A stretch of 64,000 bases of DNA from Clostridia bacterium (GCA_017436285.1 JAFSDL010000001.1:1-64000), one strand, 5' to 3'; positions 9,188 through 17,250 are shown, numbered from the stretch's first letter. A program made the numbers and translations. The notes: generated by a model from the letters alone, not told the origin.

Positions 9188-9209
9188 TAGGCTACCCGAA
9201 GGTAGCCTA
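9188..9209 (-). terminator. Hairpin between nrdR and rlmA
   Basis: TAGGCTACC-TTCG-GGTAGCCTA, a UUCG-capped 9-bp stem followed by TTTGTGCTTATTT. The U-run is interrupted, so partial read-through into rlmA is possible. Confidence 0.7.
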
Positions 9210-9213
9210 AATT

Positions 9214-9672
9214 TTATTCCTCTATTAATAATTTTTTGAGCTCGCTCATAAATGTGTTTATATCCTTAAACTGACGATAAACAGATGCAAAGCGAACATA
9301 AGCAACCTCATCAATATCCTTGAGCTTATCCATAACAAGCTCACCGATTCTTACAGAGGTAACCTCTCTGTCAAGAGAGTTCTGGATTTCTGCTTCTATT
9401 TCATCAATGGCTCTCTCAATATCGCTGACTGAAACAGGTCGTTTTTCACAAGCGCGCATCATACCGTTGAAAAGCTTATCACGGTCAAACACCTCGCGGG
9501 ACTTGCCATCCTTCTTAACAACAACAATGGGCACACTTTCAATAATTTCATAAGTAGTAAAACGCTTGCCACAGCTCATACACTCTCTGCGGCGGCGAAT
9601 TTTTTCACCCTCATCGGTAGGACGGGAGTCAATTACCTTACTTTCTTCAAAACCACAAAAAGGACATTTCAT
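9214..9672 (-). CDS. nrdR: Transcriptional repressor NrdR
   Basis: 152 residues, standard length. N-terminal zinc ribbon (Cys3, Cys6, Cys31, Cys34) followed by an ATP-cone ([17 protein letters not shown] onward) that senses ATP/dATP; it represses ribonucleotide reductase genes. I start at MKCPFCG (9672), preceded by CGGAGGAAC. No nrd gene is nearby. Confidence 0.95.
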   Translation of the reverse strand: MKCPFCGFEESKVIDSRPTDEGEKIRRRRECMSCGKRFTTYEIIESVPIVVVKKDGKSREVFDRDKLFNGMMRACEKRPVSVSDIERAIDEIEAEIQNSLDREVTSVRIGELVMDKLKDIDEVAYVRFASVYRQFKDINTFMSELKKLLIEE

Positions 9673-9702
9673 AATATGTTCCTCCGTAAATAGAATGGTA
9701 TA

Positions 9703-9731
9703 ATTATACCAAGTATTGTATAACAATTCAA
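9703..9731 (-). promoter_or_regulatory. Sigma-A promoter of nrdR
   Basis: TTGAAT (9726-9731), 17-bp spacer, TATAAT (9703-9708), minus strand. Confidence 0.8.
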
Positions 9732-9830
9732 TAGTTTTTCAATATTTTGTATGGTAAAATATATAGTATTACCCTTCAATTACCATTGATTTTGAGAAAT
9801 ATTTATTATAACATTGTTTCGGTGATTACA

Positions 9831-10073
9831 TTGACAAAAATCAAAAACTTCTATAATTCATTGGGGCAAAAATCCCGACTTGTTATAAAATGCACTCTGG
9901 CACTTTCTATGTCGTTACTTTTTATAAGCTTTTTTTCACATTACGCTGATTTCACACCATATCAATATGAGCTTTTAATAATTTCTGATGAACTTTCAGC
10001 AACCGCAAGGTCAATTCTTTCAATAGGTTTTATTGGTGCTTTTATATTCAATTATTTAGAAAAAACGGAGTGA
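9831..10073 (+). CDS. Small membrane protein, unknown
   Basis: 80 residues from a TTG start preceded at five bases by GGTGA; an ATG in the same frame at 9747 has no ribosome binding site and would add 28 residues. Two hydrophobic segments (about residues 17-37 and 60-74) flank a polar loop containing DFTPYQYELLIISDELSAT. No family recognised. Divergent from nrdR and sharing a terminator with the anti-sigma gene. Confidence 0.55.
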   Translation: MTKIKNFYNSLGQKSRLVIKCTLALSMSLLFISFFSHYADFTPYQYELLIISDELSATARSILSIGFIGAFIFNYLEKTE

Positions 10074-10095
10074 CGAGTTAAATACCCGTCACTCC
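10067..10095. terminator. Shared terminator between convergent genes
   Basis: Stem GGAGTGACG/CGTCACTCC with an 11-base loop, followed on plus by AAAGTTTTATTT and preceded by AAAAAAC. It overlaps the stop of the small membrane protein gene. Confidence 0.8.
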
Positions 10096-10101
10096 AAAGT
10101 T

Positions 10102-11061
10102 TTATTTAATTTTAAGGCTTGAAAGCACTTCAAGAACCTCATCCTGATTATCGTAACCAACAAAAATCAAGCGAATATTTTTATCAAGATTTTCTTTTGA
10201 TTGTATATCAAACGCATACATACATCTTTTTTCGGTTATCATCTTTGTTCCTATGCAATAAAACTCACTATTTTTAACTAAAAGGTATCCTGAGCCTATA
10301 CCCATAGAATCTTTAACAGTATAATATGTTAATGCCTTTGCATAGGCTTCAGGTGAACAGAAGAATGGTGCTTCAGGCTCAGGCATTTCCAAAATCATTT
10401 CATAAAATGACAAATCATAGCCGGGGGCTAAATCAGGACTATAGCCCATAAGGTCCAAGCCCCATTTCACAAATGGCTTTGCAGGGAAAAACATATCATT
10501 CATATATGATGATATACCTGACTTCAAAGAAAATTCATACTCAATAAAATGAATATATTTATCTTTGCTTACAACTAACTTCTGGCTGTTACCATCTTCA
10601 TATTTTTCAACCTTGTATTTTTCGCCAACACAAAGAGTTGCGCTATTGTTTTCATAGTCTTCTTTATTAACCAAATCAATGTCAACACTTTCGCATTCCT
10701 GACTGTAAGGAAAAGCACCGTCACTAAAAGCCTCGTTATTAGCCTTAGCACCATACAAAATAAAGCGGTACATACCGATAACGCCGAAAAGAATTACAAG
10801 AATTAATACAAGCGCTACTGTTTCAATAATAGTTTTTCTGTTTCTTTTTTTAATTCTTTTACCTGCGCTTTTAACAGCTTTTTTTAAATCCTCATCCACC
10901 TCAGGTACAACAGGACATTCTCTTATTTTGCGAAGCTCTTCCGAGCACTCAGAACAATCACCCAAATGCTCTTTAACTGCTTTTGCAGACCTTTCACTGC
11001 AAACATTATCTGCATACAATGGTAATAAATCCTTTATAATTTCGCAATCAAACTTATTCAT
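10102..11061 (-). CDS. Anti-sigma factor, zinc-finger (zf-HC2) membrane protein
   Basis: 319 residues. The N-terminal zf-HC2 segment has HLGDCSEC (HxxxCxxC), followed by a basic region, one transmembrane helix at about residues 78-100 and a 220-residue extracytoplasmic domain without recognisable family. Such proteins hold an ECF sigma factor at the membrane until a signal arrives. The gene overlaps the end of the sigma gene by 8 bp. I start at the ATG at 11061, preceded by AGGTGA. Confidence 0.85.
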   Translation of the reverse strand: MNKFDCEIIKDLLPLYADNVCSERSAKAVKEHLGDCSECSEELRKIRECPVVPEVDEDLKKAVKSAGKRIKKRNRKTIIETVALVLILVILFGVIGMYRFILYGAKANNEAFSDGAFPYSQECESVDIDLVNKEDYENNSATLCVGEKYKVEKYEDGNSQKLVVSKDKYIHFIEYEFSLKSGISSYMNDMFFPAKPFVKWGLDLMGYSPDLAPGYDLSFYEMILEMPEPEAPFFCSPEAYAKALTYYTVKDSMGIGSGYLLVKNSEFYCIGTKMITEKRCMYAFDIQSKENLDKNIRLIFVGYDNQDEVLEVLSSLKIK

Positions 11062-11539
11062 TAAAGTCACCTAACCTTTCTGAAATTTTTGCTCTTGCTC
11101 TGTGATATGTAACTCTTGCCCAGCTTTCTGTTTTACCAAAAACCTCTGCAATAACCGAAAAGGGTAATTCACCCAAGGCTTTCATATAAAACACCTCTTT
11201 ATAAGGTGAGGAAAGCTCTGTTGATATTTCAAGAATTTTTCTTGCACATTCTTTGTCATCGGCATTTTCAATGATATTGTCAAAGGATGCAAGGGATGTG
11301 TAATCATCAATATTTTCAAGCTTTTTCTTGCGCTTCAAGGAAATGAATTCATTATGAGCGATTCGGCACAACCAGGTTTCAATTCTACATTCATTTTTGA
11401 ATTTATCAATATTTTTGAATGCTTTATAAAATGTTTCCTGAGTTATATCCTCTGCAAGAGCCTCATCATAGCAAAGAGAGAGTGCGTAGTGTTTTACGTA
11501 CTTATAGTATTTTTCAAATACAAGCTCTATATCTTCCAT
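11054..11539 (-). CDS. ECF-type RNA polymerase sigma factor
   Basis: 161 residues: sigma region 2 (about 5-75, with LAEDITQETFYKAF and ETWLCRIAHNEF) and region 4 (about 100-158, helix-turn-helix PFSVIAEVFGKTESWARVTYHRAR). It forms an operon with the anti-sigma gene. An ECF-like promoter lies upstream, suggesting autoregulation. Target genes are not known. Confidence 0.93.
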   Translation of the reverse strand: MEDIELVFEKYYKYVKHYALSLCYDEALAEDITQETFYKAFKNIDKFKNECRIETWLCRIAHNEFISLKRKKKLENIDDYTSLASFDNIIENADDKECARKILEISTELSSPYKEVFYMKALGELPFSVIAEVFGKTESWARVTYHRARAKISERLGDFNE

Positions 11540-11576
11540 ACCATCTCCCCTTTCACATTTTTGAAGCTTCGTATAT

Positions 11577-11605
11577 TAGACGAGGTAGGTTGAGGGTTTG
11601 TTACA
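11577..11605 (-). promoter_or_regulatory. Candidate ECF (autoregulatory) promoter
   Basis: TGTAAC (11600-11605), 17-bp spacer, CGTCTA (11577-11582) on the minus strand. The AAC and CGTC elements and spacing match ECF promoters of the Bacillus SigW/SigX class; no sigma-A pair is evident here. Confidence 0.65.
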
Positions 11606-11612
11606 AGAAATG

Positions 11613-11640
11613 TAAAAAGACATATCAAGAGATATGCCTT
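11613..11640 (-). terminator. Terminator of the S23-family gene
   Basis: Minus strand hairpin GGCATATC-TCTT-GATATGTC followed by TTTTTAC. Confidence 0.75.
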
Positions 11641-11647
11641 TAATTTT

Positions 11648-11998
11648 TTATTTGTTTTCTTTGGCAGTTTTACAAGAAGCAATCAAAAGCCTGCGTATAT
11701 TACCACACAACCTTTCGGTATGTTGATATGTTTCCGAATCAATTCTTTTTGTATGAAACATAAGCTTCAGCCAATAACTTGTTTCATTTGACTCTTTCAA
11801 AGCAATTTCTAATTTAGAAATAAAATCCTTCTTGCTTTGTGCATACTGAGCTTCATGAACATTAGCACCAATTGAAGTACCTGACCTTGCAAGTTGGTCT
11901 GTCATATATGCACTTTTAGGTACAGTTACACTATCAACAATATTTACAATAGCAACTGCAAACGAGAATGACAACTCAAGTAATTTGTTTTCAGACAT
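11648..11998 (-). CDS. Four-helix-bundle protein, S23/23S-IVS family
   Basis: 116 residues, nearly all helical. Family hallmarks: SFAVAIVNIVDSV, PKSAYMTDQLARSGTSIGANVHEA and SKKDFISKLEIALKESNETSYWLKL. Relatives are encoded inside 23S rRNA intervening sequences or, as Avd, beside diversity-generating reverse transcriptases; they are pentameric nucleic-acid-binding proteins. Here it stands alone, with no reverse transcriptase or rRNA nearby. Start at 11998, preceded by AAGGTG. Its -35 box lies in the end of the palindromic element at 12042-12226. Confidence 0.88.
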   Translation of the reverse strand: MSENKLLELSFSFAVAIVNIVDSVTVPKSAYMTDQLARSGTSIGANVHEAQYAQSKKDFISKLEIALKESNETSYWLKLMFHTKRIDSETYQHTERLCGNIRRLLIASCKTAKENK

Positions 11999-12020
11999 AT
12001 AGACACCTTCTTCTAAGAGA

Positions 12021-12049
12021 ACTATAGCATAACTTATAATATTTTTCAA
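12021..12049 (-). promoter_or_regulatory. Promoter of the S23-family gene, overlapping a repeat end
   Basis: TTGAAA (12044-12049), 17-bp spacer, TATAGT (12021-12026), minus strand. The -35 box is part of the terminal inverted repeat of the adjacent element. Confidence 0.75.
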
Positions 12050-12226
12050 TGATATATCGCTAAAGCGATATGATATACAGCTTCACTGTATGATATACTT
12101 TCTTATAGCGAAAATATGATATGATATCCGTTCCAAACATACGCAACGCGTATATCATCTGCGAAGCAGATAGCATAGCATCAGCTATATCATCCGTGAC
12201 CACAGGGAACGGATATCATTGAAAAA
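12042..12226. repeat. Palindrome-rich element with terminal inverted repeats
   Basis: The ends TTTTTCAATGATAT (12042-12055) and ATATCATTGAAAAA (12213-12226) are perfect inverted repeats. Inside are short hairpins (ATCGC-TAAA-GCGAT; TACAG-CTTCA-CTGTA; ATCTGC-GAA-GCAGAT) separated by repeated ATGATAT/ATATCAT, plus a longer inner inverted pair ATGATATCCGTTCC (12120-12133)/GGAACGGATATCAT. It has no coding capacity. It looks like a miniature mobile or RNA-structured repeat. It sits between the S23 gene and the tRNA-Lys terminator. Confidence 0.75.
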
Positions 12227-12253
12227 ACCTCGTTCTTACGAACGAGGTTTTTT
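12222..12253. terminator. Terminator downstream of tRNA-Lys
   Basis: Perfect symmetric hairpin AAAAAACCTCGTTC-TTAC-GAACGAGGTTTTTT, two bases past the tRNA 3' end on the minus strand. Confidence 0.9.
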
Positions 12254-12254
12254 C

Positions 12255-12330
12255 TGGTGAGTCATCGGAGATTCGAACTCCGGACACCCTGCTTAAAAGG
12301 CAGGTGCTCTGCCTACTGAGCTAATGACTC
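12255..12330 (-). tRNA. tRNA-Lys (anticodon TTT)
   Basis: 76 nt with encoded CCA. Acceptor stem GAGTCAT/ATGACTC with discriminator A; D arm TAGCTCAGTAGGCAGAGCA; anticodon stem CCTGC/GCAGG enclosing CTTTTAA; T arm CCGGAGTTCGAATCTCCG. It begins 28 bp after the secG stop on the same strand, so it is probably read from the secG promoter. Confidence 0.97.
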
Positions 12331-12337
12331 ATATATA

Positions 12338-12355
12338 AACCCTGTAAACAGGGTT
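12338..12355 (-). terminator. Weak hairpin between secG and tRNA-Lys
   Basis: AACCCTG-TTTA-CAGGGTT followed on the minus strand by only TATATATG; likely leaky, allowing tRNA transcription. It could act as a stronger terminator on the plus strand (TTTTTTT follows). Confidence 0.5.
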
Positions 12356-12358
12356 TTT

Positions 12359-12619
12359 TTAATTAATTAATGCGAACACAACAACTGCTGCAAGAGCAAC
12401 TACAAAGAAAACAGATGCAACAATTTTTGTGATTTTGGAGAGCTTTGCCTCCACTGTTCTGCCCTTGTTCTTATCAAAGAATGTATCAGCACCACCGGCA
12501 ATTGCACCGGAAAGACCCTGCTGCTTACTCTGCTGAAGCATAACAGTTACTATGATAATAAGTGCTGAAACGATAAGAATGGCGCCTACAAGGTAATGAT
12601 ACCATAAAAGCTGATCCAT
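12359..12619 (-). CDS. secG: Protein translocase subunit SecG
   Basis: 86 residues. Two transmembrane helices (about 8-28 and 60-82) joined by a loop with the SecG signature QQSKQQGLSGAIAGGADTFF. It assists SecYEG-mediated export. Start at 12619, preceded by AAAGGAAAG. Single gene with its own promoter. Confidence 0.95.
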   Translation of the reverse strand: MDQLLWYHYLVGAILIVSALIIIVTVMLQQSKQQGLSGAIAGGADTFFDKNKGRTVEAKLSKITKIVASVFFVVALAAVVVFALIN

Positions 12620-12669
12620 ACGTAACTTTCCTTTCATTCTGAACTATGTCTCGTTCACAACGCCCGATT

Positions 12670-12698
12670 ATATTAACACAACCAAACAGAAAATGCAA
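12670..12698 (-). promoter_or_regulatory. Sigma-A promoter of secG
   Basis: TTGCAT (12693-12698), 17-bp spacer, TAATAT (12670-12675), minus strand. Confidence 0.75.
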
Positions 12699-12771
12699 GT
12701 GTTTTTTTAACTTTTTTTTAAAAATTTTGCATAATATGTATTTTGCATAAAAAATCGGACAATATATAGAT

Positions 12772-12905
12772 AGCGAATAAACATTTTGTATGCGTTTGCA
12801 TCGTTTTCAGAGTATTTGTGTTAAACATCGTCTTTACGATTTACTCAAAGCGGTTATATTTATTCGCTCTCCCCGTTCTTCTGAACGGGGAGTTTTACTT
12901 TTTAT
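12772..12905 (+). ncRNA. Candidate structured small RNA with intrinsic terminator
   Basis: AGCGAATAAA (12772-12781) pairs with TTTATTCGCT (12859-12868), closing a multibranch structure with inner hairpins ATGC-GTTT-GCAT and GAGTA/TACTC enclosing ATCGT-CTTT-ACGAT. Immediately after comes a 10-bp GC-rich hairpin (12869-12892) with TTTTACTTTTT, an intrinsic terminator on the plus strand only. Possible promoter TTGCAT-N16-TATAGA at 12743-12770. Both neighbouring genes are on the minus strand, so this is not their leader. No known RNA family recognised. Confidence 0.5.
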
Positions 12906-15143
12906 TTACATTAAACTCAATTGCTCTGCAGTATCATCTGCGCTGAGGGTTGCACCTGCTGCAGGAAGAGTTTTTGTGCGATAGCGATGTGGCTTTGCAA
13001 ATTCGCCATCCTTATAAAGTCTCACAGACTGAACCTTATGATACTTTTTAAGTGTCATAACATTAACGCCTGCGGTATCTTTAGCTGCTTTGGGTGAAAT
13101 TGCACCTGTATTAACAAGAAGATGTCTGCCTGCAGTTGAAGAAATAACAATTTCTGTATCCTCTTCAATATACATAGCCGCAACTATTGGTGCTTTATCA
13201 GAATATGCTTTTATAAGCTTTTTACGATTGGTTTTAGTAGCATAGCCTGACATTGTAACCTTTGCCACCTTACCATTTTCGAACACAAAAAGCATATAGC
13301 CCTTATAATCGCTTGTTACCGCCATATAAATGGGCTTTTCATCCTTTTCAAATTCAAGCTTTGAGGGAATGAAATCACCTAAAGCACTTGCCTTTGTATC
13401 TTCAAAATCAGAAGCCTTTGCTTTATATACCTGACATTTATCTGTAAAGAACAAAAGCTCTGCGGAGTTTTTGGAATTGAGGGCGCATACCATTTCATCC
13501 CCCTCTTTGAGCTTCTGCTCGCCACCCATACGAAGTGACAAGGGCGTGATTTTCTTAAAGTAACCGTCACGGGTAAAGAAGAGGTTTGCTTCATAATCGG
13601 GAATTTCCTCAACAAATTCCTCCTCGTTATCAGTGTCATATATAATTTCGCTTTTTCTGTCTCTTCCGTATTTCTCGGATACCTTTGTAAGCTCATCAAC
13701 AATAATCTTTTTAACTCTTGATTTACTGTTGAGAATATCTTCCATATCCTCAATGCTTTCTTTAAGGTCATCGATATCAGAAAGTCTTTTAAGAATATAT
13801 TCTCTGTTCAGATGACGAAGCTTGATTTCTGCAACATATTCCGCCTGAATTTCATCAATACCGAAGCCAATCATCAAGTTGGGAACAACTTCGCTTTCCT
13901 CTTCGGTTTCGCGGACAATTTTAATAGCCTTATCAATATCAAGAAGAATCTTTTTAAGACCTAAAAGAAGATGGAGCTTATCCTTAGCCTTTGTTAAATC
14001 AAAATAAACTCTTCTCTTGACACATTCGGTACGGAATGCAATCCATTCTTCAAGAATTTCCGCAACACCCATAACTCTGGGCACACCTGCAACAAGAATA
14101 TTGAAGTTTGCACTGAAGGAATCCTCAAGAGTTGTGAACTTATAAAGGCGTTTCATAAGCTTATCAGGGTCTGTGCCACGCTTTAAATCAATGGTAATCT
14201 TAAGACCTGACTTATCTGTTTCGTCACGGATATCGCTTATTTCCTTAAGTGCCCCTGCTTTAACCTTTTCAATTATTTTATCAATAATTGCTTCACAGGT
14301 GGTTGTTGCAGGAATTTCCGTAATATCAATACAGTTATTGGATTTATCATAAGAGTATCTTGCACGGATTTTAATTGAGCCTCTACCTGTTGAATAAACC
14401 TCTTCAAGAGCGGATCTGTCATAAACAATCAAGCCACCACCGATAAAATCAGGTGCTTTGAGTGTTTCAAAAATATCAAAATCGGGATTTTTAATAAGTC
14501 CTATTGTTGTTGCACAAAGCTCCCTCAGGTTAAAAGAACAGATGTTACTTGCCATACCAACCGCAATACCACTGTTCATATTAACGAGCACGCTGGGGAA
14601 TGAAACGGGCAAAAGTGTCGGCTCTTTCATTGTACTGTCATAGTTATCAACAAACTCAACAGTATTTTTATCAATATCACCGAAAAGCTCTGAGCAGATA
14701 CCCTCAAGCTTTGCCTCAGTATAACGGGCAGCAGCATAAACCATATTTTTTGAATATGCTTTACCGAAGTTACCCTTACTGTCTATATAAGGATGAAGAA
14801 GTGTTTCGTTCCCCTTGGAAAGACGGACCATTGTTTCATAAATCGCCGCATCACCATGAGGGTTAAGCTGCATTGTTCTACCAACAATGTTTGCAGATTT
14901 AATTCTTCCGCCATTTATAAGCCCCATTTTATACATAGTATAAAGAAGCTTTCTGTGAGAGGGCTTAAAGCCATCAATCTCGGGAATTGCACGGGAGATG
15001 ATAACACTCATAGCATAGGGCATAAAGTTTGTTTCAAGAGTATCTGTAATCTGTTGGGTAACAACCTCACCTGCACCGATAATATTAGCCTTAACCTCTT
15101 CGGCTTTAGCAACTTCCTGAATTTCTTTTTTCTTTCTTGCCAT
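12906..15143 (-). CDS. Type II topoisomerase subunit A (ParC/GyrA family)
   Basis: 745 residues. Breakage-reunion domain with the DNA-attacking Tyr141 in AAARYTEAKL and the helix NPHGDAAIYET (94-104) corresponding to the quinolone-binding region, where the usual Ser is Ala99 and the usual Asp is Glu103. The C-terminal beta-pinwheel is present but lacks an obvious GyrA box, favouring topoisomerase IV over gyrase. Start at the ATG at 15143 with AAGGGGGGG upstream. It follows its partner gene by 13 bp. Exact parC assignment is inferred. Confidence 0.88.
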   Translation of the reverse strand: MARKKKEIQEVAKAEEVKANIIGAGEVVTQQITDTLETNFMPYAMSVIISRAIPEIDGFKPSHRKLLYTMYKMGLINGGRIKSANIVGRTMQLNPHGDAAIYETMVRLSKGNETLLHPYIDSKGNFGKAYSKNMVYAAARYTEAKLEGICSELFGDIDKNTVEFVDNYDSTMKEPTLLPVSFPSVLVNMNSGIAVGMASNICSFNLRELCATTIGLIKNPDFDIFETLKAPDFIGGGLIVYDRSALEEVYSTGRGSIKIRARYSYDKSNNCIDITEIPATTTCEAIIDKIIEKVKAGALKEISDIRDETDKSGLKITIDLKRGTDPDKLMKRLYKFTTLEDSFSANFNILVAGVPRVMGVAEILEEWIAFRTECVKRRVYFDLTKAKDKLHLLLGLKKILLDIDKAIKIVRETEEESEVVPNLMIGFGIDEIQAEYVAEIKLRHLNREYILKRLSDIDDLKESIEDMEDILNSKSRVKKIIVDELTKVSEKYGRDRKSEIIYDTDNEEEFVEEIPDYEANLFFTRDGYFKKITPLSLRMGGEQKLKEGDEMVCALNSKNSAELLFFTDKCQVYKAKASDFEDTKASALGDFIPSKLEFEKDEKPIYMAVTSDYKGYMLFVFENGKVAKVTMSGYATKTNRKKLIKAYSDKAPIVAAMYIEEDTEIVISSTAGRHLLVNTGAISPKAAKDTAGVNVMTLKKYHKVQSVRLYKDGEFAKPHRYRTKTLPAAGATLSADDTAEQLSLM

Positions 15144-15156
15144 TGTTATCCCCCCC

Positions 15157-17154
15157 TTACGAAATATCTGCAAGGTCAAGATAAAGATGACCGTTTTCTG
15201 CAATAAATTCTTTTCTGTCCTGAAGATTATCGCCTAAAAGAAGCTCGAACTTCTCTGCAATCAGCTCTTCAACATCATTGGGCTCAACCTTGATAAGACG
15301 ACGGGTTTTCGGATTCATAGTGGTAAGCCACATCATATCCGCATCGTTTTCACCAAGACCCTTTGAACGCTGAATTGTATATTTTGCATCACCGATTTCT
15401 TCAAGTGCCATTTGCTTTTCTTTTTCTGTATACGCAAACCAGGTCTGACCCTTTGAGGTGATTTCATAAAGGGGTGACTCTGCAATAAAGACCTTGCCTT
15501 CTTTGAGAAGAGTAGGCATAAGTCTGTAAATCATTGTGAGAATAAGTGTTCTGATATGGAAGCCGTCCACATCCGCGTCAGTACAGATAATAATTTTATT
15601 CCAACGAAGGTTATCAAGATTAAACAAGGAAAGTTCCTTGTTTGACTTGCTTGAAACCTCAACACCACAGCCTAAAACTTTAATAAGGTCTATGATAATA
15701 TCGCTTTTGAAAATACGACTATAATCGAACTTCAAGCAGTTGAGAATTTTACCTCTTACAGGTATAACCGCCTGGAAGGCAGAATCACGCGCCTGCTTAC
15801 AAGCACCGAGAGCAGAATCACCCTCAACTATAAAAATTTCTCTTTCGCTTTTATCTTTACTGCGACAGTCAACGAATTTTTCAACTCTGCTTGTCATATC
15901 ATTAGATGAGGTCAGAGTCTTTTTCAGATTAAGCCTTGTGCTTTCCGCTTTAACACGGGAACGCATATTAATAAGCACCTGCTCGCAGAGCTTATCTGCA
16001 TCAAGCTTATTTTCAATAAAGTAAATTTCAAGCTGATGCTTGATAAACTCAGTTAGGGCTTCCTGAATGAATTTATTTGTTATAGCCTTCTTGGTCTGAT
16101 TTTCATAGGATGTCTGAGTTGAGAAGGATGATATTACAAGCACCAAACAGTCTTCAATATCCTGAAAGCTGATTTTAGGGTCACTTTTTGTATATTTGCT
16201 GTTCTGCTTCAGATATGCATCAATCTGTGAAACAAAGGCACTTCTTGCGGCCTTTTCGGGAGCGCCACCGTGCTCAAGGAAGCTTGAGTTATGATAGTAT
16301 TCCTTCATTTGCTTTTTATTGGAAAAGCAAAGAGCAATATTCATTTTAACCTTGTATTCGGGCTTATCCTCTCTGTCCTTACCCTTTCGTTCTGCCTGCC
16401 AGAACTGAACACTTGTAAGACCATCATCACCAACGAATTCGTTTACATAGTCAACAATACCATTGTCGTAAATATATTCAAAGGTTTCAAACTTTGTTTC
16501 GGTAAGTTGATTTTTAAGAATGAATTTTATACCCGGGTTAACAACAGACTGCCTTTTAAGTATCTCCTGAAAATATTCAAGAGGAATTGCAATATCTGTG
16601 AAAACCTTTAAATCAGGACGCCATTTGATTCTTGTGCCTGTGTCCTTTTTATCATAGGGATTTTTCTGCATTTCCCCGTTGATTTTACCTGCCTTGAACT
16701 TAAGCTCGTAGCAATAGCCTCCTGAGTGAACCTCAGCCTCCATATATTCGGATGCATACTGAGTTGCACAAAGACCGAGACCGTTAAGACCGAGGGAATA
16801 TTCATAGCTTCCGCCATCATTGGTATCGTATTTACCGCCTGCATACAAATCGCAGAAAACAAGCTCCCAGTTGTAGCATTTTTCACGATTATTATAGTCA
16901 ACGGGAATACCACGACCAAAGTCCTGAACCTCAACTGAATGATCAAGAAAACGGGTAACCACAATTTTCTTACCATATCCCTCACGGGCTTCGTCAATGG
17001 AGTTGGAAATAATTTCAAAAACGGAATGCTCGCAACCATCAAGACCATCGGAACCGAAAATAACCGCAGGGCGCTTGCGGACTCTGTCGGCACCCTTTAA
17101 TTTTTTAATACTTTCGTTACCGTATTCTTTTGGTGACTGTGTTGATTTAGCCAT
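15157..17154 (-). CDS. Type II topoisomerase subunit B (ParE/GyrB family)
   Basis: 665 residues. GHKL ATPase (NSIDEA near 51-56, DFGRGIP 78-84, GLNGLGL 122-128), transducer, and TOPRIM with EGDSALG (444-450, Glu444) and DADVDG (526-531). Several motifs differ from classical GyrB (DNSVDEA, GLHGVGA), indicating a divergent branch. It works with the adjacent A subunit to pass duplexes and decatenate chromosomes. Promoter at 17223-17250. Confidence 0.88.
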   Translation of the reverse strand: MAKSTQSPKEYGNESIKKLKGADRVRKRPAVIFGSDGLDGCEHSVFEIISNSIDEAREGYGKKIVVTRFLDHSVEVQDFGRGIPVDYNNREKCYNWELVFCDLYAGGKYDTNDGGSYEYSLGLNGLGLCATQYASEYMEAEVHSGGYCYELKFKAGKINGEMQKNPYDKKDTGTRIKWRPDLKVFTDIAIPLEYFQEILKRQSVVNPGIKFILKNQLTETKFETFEYIYDNGIVDYVNEFVGDDGLTSVQFWQAERKGKDREDKPEYKVKMNIALCFSNKKQMKEYYHNSSFLEHGGAPEKAARSAFVSQIDAYLKQNSKYTKSDPKISFQDIEDCLVLVISSFSTQTSYENQTKKAITNKFIQEALTEFIKHQLEIYFIENKLDADKLCEQVLINMRSRVKAESTRLNLKKTLTSSNDMTSRVEKFVDCRSKDKSEREIFIVEGDSALGACKQARDSAFQAVIPVRGKILNCLKFDYSRIFKSDIIIDLIKVLGCGVEVSSKSNKELSLFNLDNLRWNKIIICTDADVDGFHIRTLILTMIYRLMPTLLKEGKVFIAESPLYEITSKGQTWFAYTEKEKQMALEEIGDAKYTIQRSKGLGENDADMMWLTTMNPKTRRLIKVEPNDVEELIAEKFELLLGDNLQDRKEFIAENGHLYLDLADIS

Positions 17155-17222
17155 TTATAACCTAACCTTTCGAATTTTCGAAATTCCTAAAAAATACAAT
17201 TTTTGGGGATTTTACCCTATAT

Positions 17223-17250
17223 ATTATACAATATATTGTGATTTAGTCAA
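17223..17250 (-). promoter_or_regulatory. Sigma-A promoter of the topoisomerase operon
   Basis: TTGACT (17245-17250), 16-bp spacer, TATAAT (17223-17228), minus strand. Confidence 0.75.

Noticed and set aside
9747..9830. Upstream ATG extension of the small membrane protein at 9831
   Set aside because: No ribosome binding site before the ATG at 9747, whereas GGTGA is well placed before the TTG at 9831.
11648..12226. Diversity-generating retroelement or retron
   Set aside because: No reverse transcriptase gene or template/variable repeat pair is present; only the Avd-like fold family is shared.
12869..12892. GC-rich hairpin as terminator of the topoisomerase operon
   Set aside because: On the minus strand it is followed by AGCGAATAAATA with no U-run; the T-run is on the plus side.
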